IMG/VR virus record: IMGVR_UViG_3300042350_000115
Coordinates: 1 to 33,083 of that record
Length of the DNA: 33,083 bases
Direction: 5' to 3' (one strand)
From: a virus
Part shown: positions 21,386 to 31,301 of the stretch, piece after piece
Position numbering within the stretch: position 1 is the first letter of the stretch
How the letters are laid out: the number at the start of each line of letters is the position of its first letter
Made by a program: the position numbers and the translations under genes
The notes under the pieces: model-generated
Seen by the model: only the letters and a program-made list of their open reading frames with translations
Told to the model about the DNA's origin: nothing
The model's database searches: none

Positions 21386-21621
21386 ACAAGGGCATCAATT
21401 TGTCGTTTTAGATTGGTAATGTCAATGTTTATCGTAATCTGTCGCATTCTGTATTCATAAATTTCATACTCATATTGATGAAACTTTTTAACTTGCTGAT
21501 CTATCTGAACTTGCACCGCCCGTTCAGCATCTAACCTTTCTACACGCTTGGCAAACACTTCGGATTGCATTGCCGGGTTTGGCTGGACTATTGGATACCA
21601 TTTGTCGTAACTGACTTTCAC
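21382..21621 (-). CDS. coiled-coil protein in lysis cassette, 79 aa
   Basis: The protein starts MKVSYDKWYPIVQPNPAMQ and is then one long charged helix rich in Arg, Gln and Tyr (AERAVQVQIDQQVKKFHQYE and onward). No membrane anchor is visible. It is linked to both neighbours by ATGA. Its place would suit a spanin-like or regulatory partner, but it lacks the anchor of a true Rz protein. No family is recognised. Confidence 0.65.
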   Translation of the reverse strand: MKVSYDKWYPIVQPNPAMQSEVFAKRVERLDAERAVQVQIDQQVKKFHQYEYEIYEYRMRQITINIDITNLKRQIDALV

Positions 21622-21905
21622 TTTTTTTCCCGATCAAGCGCATCCTTGTACCCGTAAATTATCTTTGATCTAAGTATTACTGTGTCCGCTGTTCCCGCCC
21701 AATCTGGCAAATTGTTCCACATCACCACATAATCTTTTGACTTGCAATGCTCTGCGTTGTGGATTAGCCATGCAAGCATCTCTTTGTGCCGTTCTGTGGG
21801 GTCATGGACGGTGTAACCAATACCATAGAACTCCCTAACGTGACAGCCGTTCTTGGCTACCGCACCTACTAGCCCAAACAGTAATAACAGAATGAGCCAA
21901 CGCAT
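21618..21905 (-). CDS. exported protein in lysis cassette, 95 aa
   Basis: The first ~17 residues (MRWLILLLLFGLVGAVA) form a signal peptide with a likely cut after AVA. The mature part has NGCHVREFYGIGYTVHDPTERH and a MLAWLIHNAEHC segment, with two cysteines that could form a disulfide in the periplasm. The REFYGIGY-x-VHDP motif recurs in lysis cassettes of related phages as I recall, without a proven role. It may help disrupt the envelope. Confidence 0.72.
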   Translation of the reverse strand: MRWLILLLLFGLVGAVAKNGCHVREFYGIGYTVHDPTERHKEMLAWLIHNAEHCKSKDYVVMWNNLPDWAGTADTVILRSKIIYGYKDALDREKK

Positions 21906-21909
21906 TCAT

Positions 21910-22113
21910 TTACTTTGACCAATAGTGTGAAATGTAACCAAAGAATGTAGAAATGCCTGACACAAAAACCATACCCATCCAAAAGCCACCACGCCCCTTG
22001 TTGGCCAATTCAATCAGCGTTTCAAGTTGGGTTTCCATTTTGTCAATCTTGGCTTCCATAGATTCAACTTTTTGCCAAAGCACCCCATACTTGACCAAAT
22101 CAATATCAGACAT
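21910..22113 (-). CDS. XhlA-like coiled-coil membrane protein, 67 aa
   Basis: A charged coiled coil (residues ~10-40, with E-A-K-I-D-K-M-E-T-Q-L heptads) is followed by one membrane span near the C-terminus. This is the layout of XhlA and other phage lysis-associated proteins, though 67 residues is short. It follows the fibre/collar gene by one base and opens the lysis cassette. A hemolysin-type or antiholin role is possible. Confidence 0.66.
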   Translation of the reverse strand: MSDIDLVKYGVLWQKVESMEAKIDKMETQLETLIELANKGRGGFWMGMVFVSGISTFFGYISHYWSK

Positions 22114-22114
22114 T

Positions 22115-22657
22115 TTAGGCTTTCTGAATGAATGCTAAAGAATAGTACAGTGGTAAGTTTGTGCCGCCAGAACTTGTGACCGATGATGTGAAGCCGCCTG
22201 TGTTACCTACAGCATAGGTGCTACCAGAACCCACCACAAAACGGTCACGCAAGTCTGGTGTGCCGTTAGAGCCGTTGCAAAGGTAATAGCCTACAGGGAT
22301 AGCACCAATAGAGCCTGACCACATAATGATGCCGCCTGATGGAATTGGGTTAACTGCCGCGGCTGTTCCCAAAATTCCATAAAGGTTGTCGTAAGTGGCA
22401 ATCTGAACATTGGCAGAATCAGTCAAAACAAACTTGTATGAAAAACCCTCAGTCAACCAAATTTCTTGTGGGGGGCGACCGCTTGTCCCTAATTGAATAG
22501 GATTGGTGTTGGCAATTGTGCCAACAGCCGTAGTAAAAGTGGCAAGCGGAGTTGTAGAGCCAGCTTGGTAGGTGTAGATATACCCACCGTTGAGGGGAAT
22601 GCCTGTGTTGGTAAAGAATTGGAAACCGTTACCGATTGGTGCAAGATTGACTGCCAT
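22115..22657 (-). CDS. tail fibre with head-binding-like N-terminus and collar domain
   Basis: The 180-residue protein has two parts. Residues 1-95 match the N-terminal head-binding type of podoviral spikes and fibres: NTGIPLNGGYIYTYQAGST, then NPIQLGTSGRPPQEIWL and YKFVLTD. Residues ~105-180 hold a phage collar domain (PSGGIIMWSGSIGAIPVGYYLCNG, then TPDLRDRFVVGSG). The missing middle means it is much shorter than usual spikes (P22 spike 666). It may anchor other fibres to the tail. It follows the ejection genes, the usual place of the spike in P22. Confidence 0.84.
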   Translation of the reverse strand: MAVNLAPIGNGFQFFTNTGIPLNGGYIYTYQAGSTTPLATFTTAVGTIANTNPIQLGTSGRPPQEIWLTEGFSYKFVLTDSANVQIATYDNLYGILGTAAAVNPIPSGGIIMWSGSIGAIPVGYYLCNGSNGTPDLRDRFVVGSGSTYAVGNTGGFTSSVTSSGGTNLPLYYSLAFIQKA

Positions 22658-22659
22658 AT

Positions 22660-24906
22660 TTAATCCTTAGTTAAGCCACCATAAGGATTTACAGCTTCTT
22701 TTGCAAATCCTTCTTTGTTTAGTTTACCCATCCATGATCTACCCAAAGACATAGCTGGAATGGATGCACCACCTGTCATAGTGGCTAATTTTGTTTCAAC
22801 GCCTGTTGCCAAACCTTGTTTAGCCAAATCACCCAACATTGAACTAAAAGAATTTGAATAGTTAAATGTGCCTGTTTTTGGCATTCCAACTTTACTAGAA
22901 AGCGCAGTCAATTCCATTAAATCTTTGAAACCTTCAGGGCCAAGAGATTCTTGCAAACGTCCTCTGTTGTCTTGAATGTAATTCGCCAATGTTTTTGGAT
23001 TTAAGTCAGGTATGTCAGTAGCCAAACCCGCTTTACGCATAACATTTCGTAACTCACCCGCTGTAATTGCTTGGATAGCTTGTGGATCGTCTGCCAATTC
23101 AGCTTTCATTCTGCGAATAGACTCTGGTGTTCCTTTGGTGACAAACTTGTCATGGAATTTTTCAGCGTTAAGACTTTCGCCTTGTGCTGTCAAATCATCT
23201 AATGTGCTTGCTTCTTTTACAGCGGATTTGTAAGCGGGATTTGACTTAATAACATCCATGCGCTGTTTGTTTAAAGAACGTGCTTTGTCAGCCAATGTTT
23301 TAAGTTGAATAGCTTGTGCGCTTCCAGTTTCTTCACCAAAAATAGGTAACTTTTCCAATTGGTCACGAACAATGTAAGCCGCTTGCCTTGCATTGCCATT
23401 AGAACTTGACCGCATTTCATTAGCTAAGTTGGTGCGTAAAGCCTCATAAGCCTCAAATGTTGGATTGCTGTAAAAGTCTGTTAAATCACTTGCAATTGAA
23501 CCTGACAAATGGTTTGTTTTAAGATTTTTGGACAGTTCAGTTTTGATGCCTTTATCAAGTGCTTGAATGTCAATAGGAAACTGACCGCCATTTGCATCTT
23601 CCAAAGCCTTGTAAGCATCAGAAATAGCTGATTTTCTAATTTGATCTTTAGCTGACAAAGCATTTATTTGAATTTGACCAATAGAACTTGGGTCAATTTC
23701 AAAAACATCAGGCGCATTACGTCTAATTGAATTTTCAAATGCAGATTTAAATTGTTTTGGTTGTTCATTAAAATGATTGCCCAAAATTTCAGTTTCGCCA
23801 CGCTTATTCCATTCTTGAGAATAAAGGCTTGTGTCGCCTGTGCGTTGACCACGGCTTAGATTGACACCATGTTTTTCTTCAAGACTTCTGGTTTCCAAAG
23901 CTGGCAAATCAACAGCCCTTGGATTCTTTGATTGAACGTAAGTTTGCAATTCAGGCGATGATTGAGCAATAGCCGCATCAATATTGCCACGCAAGACGTT
24001 TTCTGGCATAGCCGCGGCCGCACCAACGCTTTGTTTGCCCCCCTTGGCTTGAAACTGTTGTTCAAGCTGACTAGGTGCTGTAGAACGAATTTCATTGCCC
24101 CATTGACTTAAAGTCTCAGCGCCTTTAACTAAAGGTTTAGCTACGGTAGCCAAAGGTTTAGCCAATACCGCTGGTGCGGCAATTGTTGCCGTTCCCATCA
24201 TGTTTTGCACATCAGGAAGTGGTAAGCCTGTTTTCTGGGCAATCCACTCTGCGCCTTTATTGACGTTTTCACCAATAAAGTTCATCAGTCTTTGTGAAGC
24301 CTCACCCTGATAAGCGGGGCTTTGCGTAACCCCAAATGTCTTACCAAACGGTTTTTCTAATGCACCTGTAACAGCTTGACCATATTGCTGTGCTTTTTCG
24401 GGCGTAGTAAACGGGCGGGAAGCGGCTTGAACTACTTGACCAGCCATAGGCAAAATACCGCCAACAGTAGTGTCAGCTAATGACGCAACACTAGCGCCAA
24501 AGTCACGCCCCATTTGGCCATACATTTCACGCGATCTTTGCAGATTGATAATTGCTTGATCGGTCTTGTTTTTTGGCACTGGTTTATCAGTTTTAGAACC
24601 TTTAAACGCATCTTGAACTGCCGCGCCAATTGCATCTACGCTAAAGTCATCACTTGGCGTTTGTGCAGTAGTAGGCGCACCGCCTTTTAACTTCATTTCT
24701 CGCTGAAGTGCCTCTAAATTACGGGCAGAAGCGGCATTACCACCCGCGGCAAGTTTGCTTTGTTTTTCGTATTCGTCTTGCAATACTCGTAAAGCCTCTT
24801 GGTCACGGGAGGATTGAGTTCTTGCGGGGGGCGCTGATTTGCGGCCAAACGCAGAGTTAACTGCATTGTTGACCGAATCTAAATCAAAATCATCAACAAC
24901 AGCCAT
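22660..24906 (-). CDS. large ejection-type virion protein, 748 aa
   Basis: The protein begins with two copies of a DDF-(D/S)-(L/V)-D-x-(V/I)-x-x-AV-x-x-AF motif (residues ~5-21 and ~85-102) separated by a disordered, basic stretch. Around residues 130-250 are Gly/Ala-rich helices with VLAKPLATVAKPLVKG, likely membrane-active. The rest is helical and charged. It is the last of three large genes between gp10 and the fibre, the place of P22 gp16-like ejection proteins. No lytic transglycosylase or peptidase signature is seen. It is tied to the 535-residue gene by a shared base at 24906. The role in DNA delivery is inferred. Confidence 0.68.
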   Translation of the reverse strand: MAVVDDFDLDSVNNAVNSAFGRKSAPPARTQSSRDQEALRVLQDEYEKQSKLAAGGNAASARNLEALQREMKLKGGAPTTAQTPSDDFSVDAIGAAVQDAFKGSKTDKPVPKNKTDQAIINLQRSREMYGQMGRDFGASVASLADTTVGGILPMAGQVVQAASRPFTTPEKAQQYGQAVTGALEKPFGKTFGVTQSPAYQGEASQRLMNFIGENVNKGAEWIAQKTGLPLPDVQNMMGTATIAAPAVLAKPLATVAKPLVKGAETLSQWGNEIRSTAPSQLEQQFQAKGGKQSVGAAAAMPENVLRGNIDAAIAQSSPELQTYVQSKNPRAVDLPALETRSLEEKHGVNLSRGQRTGDTSLYSQEWNKRGETEILGNHFNEQPKQFKSAFENSIRRNAPDVFEIDPSSIGQIQINALSAKDQIRKSAISDAYKALEDANGGQFPIDIQALDKGIKTELSKNLKTNHLSGSIASDLTDFYSNPTFEAYEALRTNLANEMRSSSNGNARQAAYIVRDQLEKLPIFGEETGSAQAIQLKTLADKARSLNKQRMDVIKSNPAYKSAVKEASTLDDLTAQGESLNAEKFHDKFVTKGTPESIRRMKAELADDPQAIQAITAGELRNVMRKAGLATDIPDLNPKTLANYIQDNRGRLQESLGPEGFKDLMELTALSSKVGMPKTGTFNYSNSFSSMLGDLAKQGLATGVETKLATMTGGASIPAMSLGRSWMGKLNKEGFAKEAVNPYGGLTKD

Positions 24907-26513
24907 TATTGCCCCTTAACAAGCGTACTCATAAACTTGATTTTAGTCAGCAGATTTTTGTAACCCGTAGAATCAGGGCCACCAACGGCATTGACAACTT
25001 CTTTCATGCCATCTTTGTCGTTGTTTCTCATTGCATCATAAAGACGAATGGCGTTTACGTCAGCAATTTGACTCCATTTATTTTGGAAGTCTCTAGCCGC
25101 AAACGGGTCTTTAGTTTTATTAAATTCGTTTTCAACGCCTTGGTTAAACAAACTTGTTGCAGTTGACAAAGCACGATTGACACGGGCGGTTTGTTTGATA
25201 GCTGGCGCTGTCCATTCAACTGTTCCAGCAATCTGACCAGCAATTTGGTTAGCCGCATCAGTACCACTCAAACCAGAGGATTTTGACAATTCCGCTGTTT
25301 GAAGCGCCATGTAATGACCAAGCTGTTGCAAGTTGGTTGCGTTGTCACCACCAAAAGGCAAAGCGGCATAACCACCAGTAAGGTTAGCAATAGCGCCAGC
25401 ACCCTTACCAGAAATCACATCATCAGCAATTTTAATAATTTGGTTGCTGTTAAATTGCTGGTTAGGCACATTAGCGGCCGCGGCCATTGATCTTGTGCGA
25501 ATAGCTTGAGCATCGCGCAATGTGTCTGCGTTCTCACCGGGGCGCATCCTTACAGGCGCATTAGAGGGCATTGCAGGGGGTTGTGGTGCGTTTACTTGCG
25601 GTTGTGGCATACCACCACCCTGCTGTGGCATTACGTTTTGCTGTGGCGCTCTTGGTGCGCCTGAAACACCAGCGGGAATTGTGACCTCACCTAATAGTTG
25701 TCCAGTTTTGGAATATTCATAAGCCGTTGGATTATTGTTTTGGTCAGTTCTGCCAGTTGGCACAAACTGAGTGCCGGGGGCCATAGTCAAAGGCTCTGCC
25801 GCGCCCGTCATGCGAATGTTAGGCGCTTGTCCTGCAATTCCTTGAGGCGTTGTAATGGTTTCTTTTAATTCACTTCCTGTGCCTGTCAAACTAGCTTTAG
25901 GGGCAAACTCAGCACGTTGCTGTGGAATAGACAACAAAGATGCAGACTCAGCAAGCAAGTCTTTTGTAATAGCCGGGCCGGGCTGTGCTTTGTTAAGCAA
26001 GTCAATTCTTGAATTGATCATGCGTTCTAAAGACGGGTTGTCAGGATTATTTTGAATCAATCCTTGATAGGCTTTAATAATTTGCTTTGGATCGTTAACA
26101 CCCATTAAACCTAGTGAATGATCAACATTGCCAATAATGTTTCGTTCAGTTTGCGTCAATGCTTGTTTTGCACTAGCCGCTTCTGTTTGACTCTTGTGCA
26201 ATCCACTTAATGAAGTAATCACATCAGAACCTGTCAACGGGGCAATTTTTGGAATAGCCGCGTTAATCTTGTCCATGTCAATACGGCCATTGGTCTGCCA
26301 GTTTGCAGGGTTGCTAGTGAACTCTTGCAATTTTAAACGCTCATCATTTTTCTGACGCAACACTTGGTTTTCAATCTGCGCTTTTTCTAAAGCCAAAGGA
26401 TTTAATTGCTGTGTTTGCTGGAAGTTTTGAATTCCAGAAGCCATGTTGATCATGTCCCCAAGGGTTTGACCTTGAGGCTTTGCGTAATTTACATTCATTG
26501 AAAAGTCAGCCAT
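24906..26513 (-). CDS. internal virion protein, 535 aa
   Basis: The protein is Gln/Asn/Pro-rich. It opens with MADFSMNVNYAKPQGQTLGD and a helix rich in Gln (MASGIQNFQQTQQLN) that is a common opening in podoviral internal proteins. A Pro/Gln-rich disordered stretch lies at about residues 280-325. The C-terminal ~190 residues are helical, with NSNQIIKIADDVI and a WTAPAIKQTARVN region. It is the middle gene of three, matching P22 gp20 in place. It probably leaves the particle with DNA. No enzyme motif is found. Confidence 0.66.
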   Translation of the reverse strand: MADFSMNVNYAKPQGQTLGDMINMASGIQNFQQTQQLNPLALEKAQIENQVLRQKNDERLKLQEFTSNPANWQTNGRIDMDKINAAIPKIAPLTGSDVITSLSGLHKSQTEAASAKQALTQTERNIIGNVDHSLGLMGVNDPKQIIKAYQGLIQNNPDNPSLERMINSRIDLLNKAQPGPAITKDLLAESASLLSIPQQRAEFAPKASLTGTGSELKETITTPQGIAGQAPNIRMTGAAEPLTMAPGTQFVPTGRTDQNNNPTAYEYSKTGQLLGEVTIPAGVSGAPRAPQQNVMPQQGGGMPQPQVNAPQPPAMPSNAPVRMRPGENADTLRDAQAIRTRSMAAAANVPNQQFNSNQIIKIADDVISGKGAGAIANLTGGYAALPFGGDNATNLQQLGHYMALQTAELSKSSGLSGTDAANQIAGQIAGTVEWTAPAIKQTARVNRALSTATSLFNQGVENEFNKTKDPFAARDFQNKWSQIADVNAIRLYDAMRNNDKDGMKEVVNAVGGPDSTGYKNLLTKIKFMSTLVKGQ

Positions 26514-26522
26514 GATTTATCC

Positions 26523-29039
26523 TTATGTTGCTTTAAGAATAGTGCCAAGCAAAGCGGTATTGCCAAGATTACTTAAAGCCGTTGCCGTGTTAGCGCCACT
26601 TGCTGAAGCGTTACCAGCCAATGCACTTGCTAAACCAGTTGCAAGGTTAGCTGAATTTGCGCCATAAGTACCAGCCGCATTAATACCTTGACCAGCATTA
26701 GTAGTAAGATTTCCACCATAAGTATTGGAAGCGCCTGTTAAGTTGCTTCCATACTGGTTGTAAGCGCCTTGCATTGTGTTTGCATTGTTAACCACATTGC
26801 CAGCGTAATTTGTTGAACCAGTAGTTAAATTACCACCATATTGGTTGTAAGCATTTTGCATTTGGTTAGCATTACCAAGCATATTGCCAGAATAAGTATT
26901 AGAACCGCTTGTAAGGTTACTTCCATACTGATTGTATGCACCTTGCATTTGACCAAGGTTAGATGACAACACATTGTTCAAGTTATTGACAACGCCTGAT
27001 GTGTTAGTGCCGTAAGCAGTACCAGCGCCCAAAAGATTGCCTGTGTTGGTTGTAAGGTTGCCGCCAAGAGCAGATGACAAACCACCCATGTTGGAACTGT
27101 AAGCATTGCCAAGACCAGCCAATTGACCCGCAGAAGTTGAGCCAATGCCAGCCATGCCAGCTAATGTGTTGTAAATGTTATTACGTTGACCTTGAAAATT
27201 GTTAAAAGCATTTTGATATGCACCCGCGGCATAATTTTGCGTGTAATCTTGCAAGCCTCTTAAAGCATTGCCGCCCAAGCTACCACCGCCCATGTTGGCG
27301 GCACGTTGGTTTGCCATTTGACCTTGTTGCAGTTGAAATGCATAGTTAGGCGCTAATTGCTCATTTAAATCAGCCGCACCAAACTGACGGGTCAAATAAC
27401 CTTGATTGTTAATTAAACCTGTAGAACCAGCCCTGCCAACATCTTGATAAGGCTGTTGAAACCCAACTTGTTGGTTATATACATCACCCATTTTTCCAAG
27501 GGTTGCGTTGTAATTAGCATTTAAACCAGCCGCATTTGCCGCGGCTTGGTCTTTTTGACCTTGGTAAGTGCTACCCAACAAACCTAATTGTGTCTGAGCA
27601 TTTGCGTTTATGTTTTGATTAGCTAAGTTATATGCACTAGCTTGAGCATTTATGGTGTTGTTTAAATTAGTGTTTAAGTTTTGATAATTGTTGGCTAAAT
27701 TTGTACCAGTTTGGTTATAAACACCCGCTTGTGCATTTAACGTGTTATTTAAATTAGTATTTAAATTTGCATAATTGTTAGCTAAGTTTGTGCCAGTTGT
27801 GTTGTAAACGCCAGCTTGTGCATTTAACGCATTGTTTAAATTTGTGTTTAAGTTTTGGTAGTTATTACCTAAAGCTGTTGTGTTAGCTAAATTTAAGTTT
27901 TGAGCATTGTTGTAAGCGTTATTTAAAGCTGTGTTTGCAGTTGCACCGCCTTGAACAATTGCATCTCTTGCGTTGCTAATGCCTGATTGATTTGCAATAG
28001 AACCAAGACCAGTACCAAGAGCATTTAAAGCCAAACCTTGACCTAAAGTAGTTCCTAAAGCAGAAGTGGCGGCCGCGCCCGTACCCGCATTTAATAATGA
28101 ACCACCAGCACCACCTAAAGCACCCAATGCTGTACCAGTTAAGCCTGTTGCAGTACCAGCTAACGTAGAACCTAATGCCGCATTACCAAGTAAAGAATTA
28201 GTAGCGGCCATACCGCCAACGCCAGCGCCTACGCCAGTACCTAAGCCGCCAAGACCAGCCGCGCCAGTTGCACCGCCTAAACCGCCAGCGCCTGCGGCAG
28301 TCAATCCAGAACCTAAAGCGGCTTCACCACCCAAGGCACTCATTGCGCCACCGAGTCCACCCGCACCAGTTCCAGCCGCAGTTAATCCTGTGCCAGCACC
28401 CATTCCAGCAACAGCCGTTTCAGCGCCTAATGTGCCTAAAGAACCAAGAGCAGATGCACCTTCTAAAGCGGTTGCACCACCAGCGCCAACAGACCCTAAT
28501 GTTGCACCAGCGGGTGCGCCACTTAGCAAACCCTCAGTTACACCGGGGATGCCAAATGCCGCGGCCGCAAGTGCTAAACCACCTATGATGGCTTTCTTGT
28601 CGCTTGTGTCTTTACTCCATGAGGAAATAATAGGCTTGCCATCGGCATCCTTTTTAAGTTCATAAATTGTGCCACCACCGCCCGTGTAAGTAGAACCAAA
28701 ACGCCTGTTTGTAGTTGAAGCATCAGCTTGGTTTAAGTCTGTTACGCCTTCATTCAAAAGATGGCGGGACATATCCAAAATAACTTGTTCGGCCGCTGAT
28801 GGGGGATGGCCTAATAACTTTGTAGCTTCATCGTAGTTAAAACCTACGCTTTCACCCTTAGTGCTAAACACACCGCCTTTAATGGCATTTGCGTCAATTG
28901 AACCCGCCACTTGTTTTGACAAATTTAAAAGCGCATCACGGTCATAAGTCTTGCCTTGGTAATCAGTTACTTTAGTCATATCCGCATTACCAGCGTTAGC
29001 GACAAAATTGCCAACAAGTGAATTTATTAGGTTGTCCAT
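26523..29039 (-). CDS. large repetitive ejection-type protein, 838 aa
   Basis: The protein has four parts. Residues 1-150 are an ordinary folded domain (TYDRDALLNLSKQVAGS; LLGHPPSAAEQVILDMSRHLL). Residues ~150-345 are a Gly/Ala/Leu run of about 190 residues, likely membrane-inserting. Residues 388-471 are three 29-residue repeats with TNLANNY-x-NLNTNLNN. Then PYQDVGRAGSTGL and NYAFQLQQGQMANQRAANM (about residues 530-575) form a conserved segment I recognise from podophage DNA-transfer proteins. Residues 695-781 are three more 29-residue repeats with NQYG. Asn and Gly dominate. The order fits P22 gp7/gp14-type genes. The function is inferred from place and from the conserved segment. Confidence 0.7.
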   Translation of the reverse strand: MDNLINSLVGNFVANAGNADMTKVTDYQGKTYDRDALLNLSKQVAGSIDANAIKGGVFSTKGESVGFNYDEATKLLGHPPSAAEQVILDMSRHLLNEGVTDLNQADASTTNRRFGSTYTGGGGTIYELKKDADGKPIISSWSKDTSDKKAIIGGLALAAAAFGIPGVTEGLLSGAPAGATLGSVGAGGATALEGASALGSLGTLGAETAVAGMGAGTGLTAAGTGAGGLGGAMSALGGEAALGSGLTAAGAGGLGGATGAAGLGGLGTGVGAGVGGMAATNSLLGNAALGSTLAGTATGLTGTALGALGGAGGSLLNAGTGAAATSALGTTLGQGLALNALGTGLGSIANQSGISNARDAIVQGGATANTALNNAYNNAQNLNLANTTALGNNYQNLNTNLNNALNAQAGVYNTTGTNLANNYANLNTNLNNTLNAQAGVYNQTGTNLANNYQNLNTNLNNTINAQASAYNLANQNINANAQTQLGLLGSTYQGQKDQAAANAAGLNANYNATLGKMGDVYNQQVGFQQPYQDVGRAGSTGLINNQGYLTRQFGAADLNEQLAPNYAFQLQQGQMANQRAANMGGGSLGGNALRGLQDYTQNYAAGAYQNAFNNFQGQRNNIYNTLAGMAGIGSTSAGQLAGLGNAYSSNMGGLSSALGGNLTTNTGNLLGAGTAYGTNTSGVVNNLNNVLSSNLGQMQGAYNQYGSNLTSGSNTYSGNMLGNANQMQNAYNQYGGNLTTGSTNYAGNVVNNANTMQGAYNQYGSNLTGASNTYGGNLTTNAGQGINAAGTYGANSANLATGLASALAGNASASGANTATALSNLGNTALLGTILKAT
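26697..26957. repeat. three 87-bp repeats coding NQYG units
   Basis: Within the 838-residue gene, three imperfect 87-bp units encode 29-residue repeats around MQ-x-AYNQYG-x-NLT. The period equals that of the other array (27627-27878), although the sequence differs. Confidence 0.85.
27627..27878. repeat. three 87-bp repeats coding NLNTNLNN units
   Basis: Three imperfect 87-bp units (the last cut short) encode residues 388-471, with the core NNY-x-NLNTNLNN-x-x-NAQA. Asn is the main residue. Confidence 0.86.
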
Positions 29040-29052
29040 AATTTAGGCTCTC

Positions 29053-29292
29053 TCAAACATTGTAGTAAGGCACTTTGTAAGCCTGACCATTTACCGTGAC
29101 ATTGATAAACCCAACGGGGTTAGCTGGAAGCGTTGCAGACCCTGCCGTTGCAGTATCAGCAGAACTGAAATTCAACAAGTTAAGAAAAAACTGTTGCCAT
29201 GACCGTGTTGGACGATTAGTTGCCCCATCCAAAAAAACTGATTGTGGATAAGGGTTAATCTGCTGTGTGGTTGAAAGTCCAGACGTAGCCAT
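29053..29292 (-). CDS. small virion-associated protein, 79 aa
   Basis: The protein reads [18 protein letters not shown] at the start, then RPTRSWQQFFLNLLN and a Val/Tyr strand end (GFINVTVNGQAYKVPYY). The (R)P-(T)-(R)-x-WQ-x-FF-x-N-L motif is common in small podophage structural proteins located by the gp10-like gene. It shares its first base with the stop of the 666-residue neck protein. A needle or plug role (P22 gp26 place) is possible, but it is far shorter (gp26 is 233). Confidence 0.65.
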   Translation of the reverse strand: MATSGLSTTQQINPYPQSVFLDGATNRPTRSWQQFFLNLLNFSSADTATAGSATLPANPVGFINVTVNGQAYKVPYYNV

Positions 29293-31292
29293 TAGTTTTC
29301 TGCCCCTTGTACTTTAAGATTTGCCGAAATAATGACAAAATTCACAGGATCAGTTACAGAAACTTCAAAGATTCTGTCACGGGCTGTCCCTAATCTGCGC
29401 CAAATGGCACGATTTGTGTACTTACCAAGTTGACCAACGCTTGTCCAATGCTCGTTTGACCATGTAGAACCACCATCATTTGACCATCTAAGCATTGCTT
29501 GAGGGTTGTTTGTGGTTGTCGTTATTACGGGTTGCTGAGTAGCCAAAATGTAAGTTTTTTCAGGCTCAATGGTCAAAGTTGCACTGGCGGTAATTGTGTA
29601 ATTATCGCCCAAATAAGTAATATTTGTAGTGTCAATTTGTTCAGCACCAGAAATTCCAGTAGTCCCCACGCCCGGCTGGAACTGAATCTGTAATTCATCA
29701 AAATACTGACGCTGAAACTCAGTCACCAAGTGTGGCGCTCTACGCAATCTGCGGATATTTTGGCCATCGTCTGTGTAATTGGTTTTGTCCAATTCGTACA
29801 GCTTGCCGTTTTCATAGTCACCAATAATGACCAATCCTTGAAAAACAGCACAGCAATTACCACGGTGACGCTGATATTCGTTTTTTTCTGTCGTGTAAAG
29901 CCATTTGTGCCACATTGCTGTGGTTGCGTCATAAGCCCATGTCAATTGAAGTGATGGGAAAGTGACAACAAAAACCTCATGGCCTTCTAATTGGTAAGTC
30001 CAAGAAATAGCATCGCCAACGTATTTATTGACTAAAGTGTTCTCAACGGCATGGGTAGAAATGCGCTGTGGAACATACCCCTGCATTTGCATGATCTGGG
30101 ATTGGCCACGGTTGTTACGAGAAACGTAAGCAAATGAGTTACCAAGTCTTGAAATAGAAAATGGTGCGGCAATACCGTGTTGGGTAGAAGTGCCGGGGAT
30201 TCTTTGGAACGGGAACGGCACAGCGCCCACATCAGTCCACACTTCTGAGGAAATTTCACCCATCAAATAAATTTCACGGTGATCCACAATTAAAGCCACC
30301 AAATCATCTGGTGCGCCATCTTTTAATGAAAAGCTAGTATTTGGCGAAATAGGAGACAAAAGATCACTAGCGCCAAATTGCTGAGTCGTTGGGTTGTTAT
30401 AGACAAAGTAGTTGTCAATAATGTCCACCGTGTTTGCACCGCTAAACGCACCATCAGTAGAGGGTAGAACAGAGAAGTTCAAACCATACATAGTCACGCC
30501 AACAGCTACTGTGCTTGACACACTTACGGTGTATGTTCCAACACCGCCTGATCCCGTACCCAAAGCCGTAATGATTGTGCCAATGGTTACGCCAACGCCA
30601 CTGATAGTTTGACCAACGTGCAAAACGCCTGATGCAACAGCAGAAACAGTCATTACTGTTCCCGCAATAGTGGCAGTCACGACCGCACCAACAGTCGCAG
30701 AATTTAACACCGCTGTTGCAACGGTTTGGCTTCTGTTAATGGTGTATGTACCAATTCCACCAGTTCCTGTGCCAAGCGCAGTAATTACGGTTTCTGCCAA
30801 AACACCAATACCGTACAAAGATTGTCCAACAGCAATAGTGCCACTAGAAACGCTTGCAACAGTTAATGTTGTGCCGCTTGTAGAACCCGTAAACACGGCA
30901 GACGCAGGGCTAGATATATACCATGTGTAACGAAAAGCACCGTCCACAATATAAACATTGATGCCGTTATCAGTAATCCGAACTATTCCTGTACTGGAAC
31001 TAAGTTGACCAATAACCGCAGGGACAAAATTAGCCGTAAGCGCATAAACGTAAGGCCCACACACTGCAATCATTTGCTCACCGCCAGACACGGTGTGAAG
31101 CCCACGCACCTCTTGCATATTAGGCAACAGGGTTTTTAGCGTCAGACCCGGTGTTGGGTAAAGCGCAATCACCCCACGCTCACCCTGCTGTTTTACAGGG
31201 TCAACTTCTGGAAAGAAATTGATGCACTCTTGAGCATCCTGATAGATACTAGGTGCTTCGTAAGATGAGCCAACAAAACCAAAATCTGGCAT
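29292..31292 (-). CDS. tail accessory / DNA-stabilising protein, P22 gp10-like
   Basis: The 666-residue protein has the gp10-type pattern. It starts with [22 protein letters not shown], has TPGL near residue 47 and an R-G-L-H-T-V segment. The rest is a beta-propeller-like chain with [22 protein letters not shown]-(V) in the middle and NEHW[19 protein letters not shown] near the end. P22 gp10 is 472, and the excess includes an insert at residues ~129-270. Gp10 seals the neck so that DNA stays in the head. It sits after the gp4-like gene in the P22 order. Confidence 0.88.
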   Translation of the reverse strand: MPDFGFVGSSYEAPSIYQDAQECINFFPEVDPVKQQGERGVIALYPTPGLTLKTLLPNMQEVRGLHTVSGGEQMIAVCGPYVYALTANFVPAVIGQLSSSTGIVRITDNGINVYIVDGAFRYTWYISSPASAVFTGSTSGTTLTVASVSSGTIAVGQSLYGIGVLAETVITALGTGTGGIGTYTINRSQTVATAVLNSATVGAVVTATIAGTVMTVSAVASGVLHVGQTISGVGVTIGTIITALGTGSGGVGTYTVSVSSTVAVGVTMYGLNFSVLPSTDGAFSGANTVDIIDNYFVYNNPTTQQFGASDLLSPISPNTSFSLKDGAPDDLVALIVDHREIYLMGEISSEVWTDVGAVPFPFQRIPGTSTQHGIAAPFSISRLGNSFAYVSRNNRGQSQIMQMQGYVPQRISTHAVENTLVNKYVGDAISWTYQLEGHEVFVVTFPSLQLTWAYDATTAMWHKWLYTTEKNEYQRHRGNCCAVFQGLVIIGDYENGKLYELDKTNYTDDGQNIRRLRRAPHLVTEFQRQYFDELQIQFQPGVGTTGISGAEQIDTTNITYLGDNYTITASATLTIEPEKTYILATQQPVITTTTNNPQAMLRWSNDGGSTWSNEHWTSVGQLGKYTNRAIWRRLGTARDRIFEVSVTDPVNFVIISANLKVQGAEN
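30483..30908 (-). other. two inserted G-T-Y-T repeat domains in the gp10-like protein
   Basis: Residues ~129-270 of the neck protein hold two ~70-residue domains. Each has V-x-VGQ-x-(L/I)-x-G-(I/V)-GV, then ITALGTG-(T/S)-GG-(I/V)-GTYT and a final T-V-A strand. A third copy lies in the gp4-like protein (31827-32042). They look like small beta-sandwich add-on domains within an otherwise conserved neck protein. Confidence 0.82.
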
Positions 31293-31301
31293 GGTAGCCC
31301 C

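Noticed and set aside
28066-28665. Long plus-strand frame of 199 codons, Pro/Ala-rich
   Set aside because: It is the antisense of the Gly/Ala run in the 838-residue gene; the composition explains the lack of stops and there is no ribosome site.
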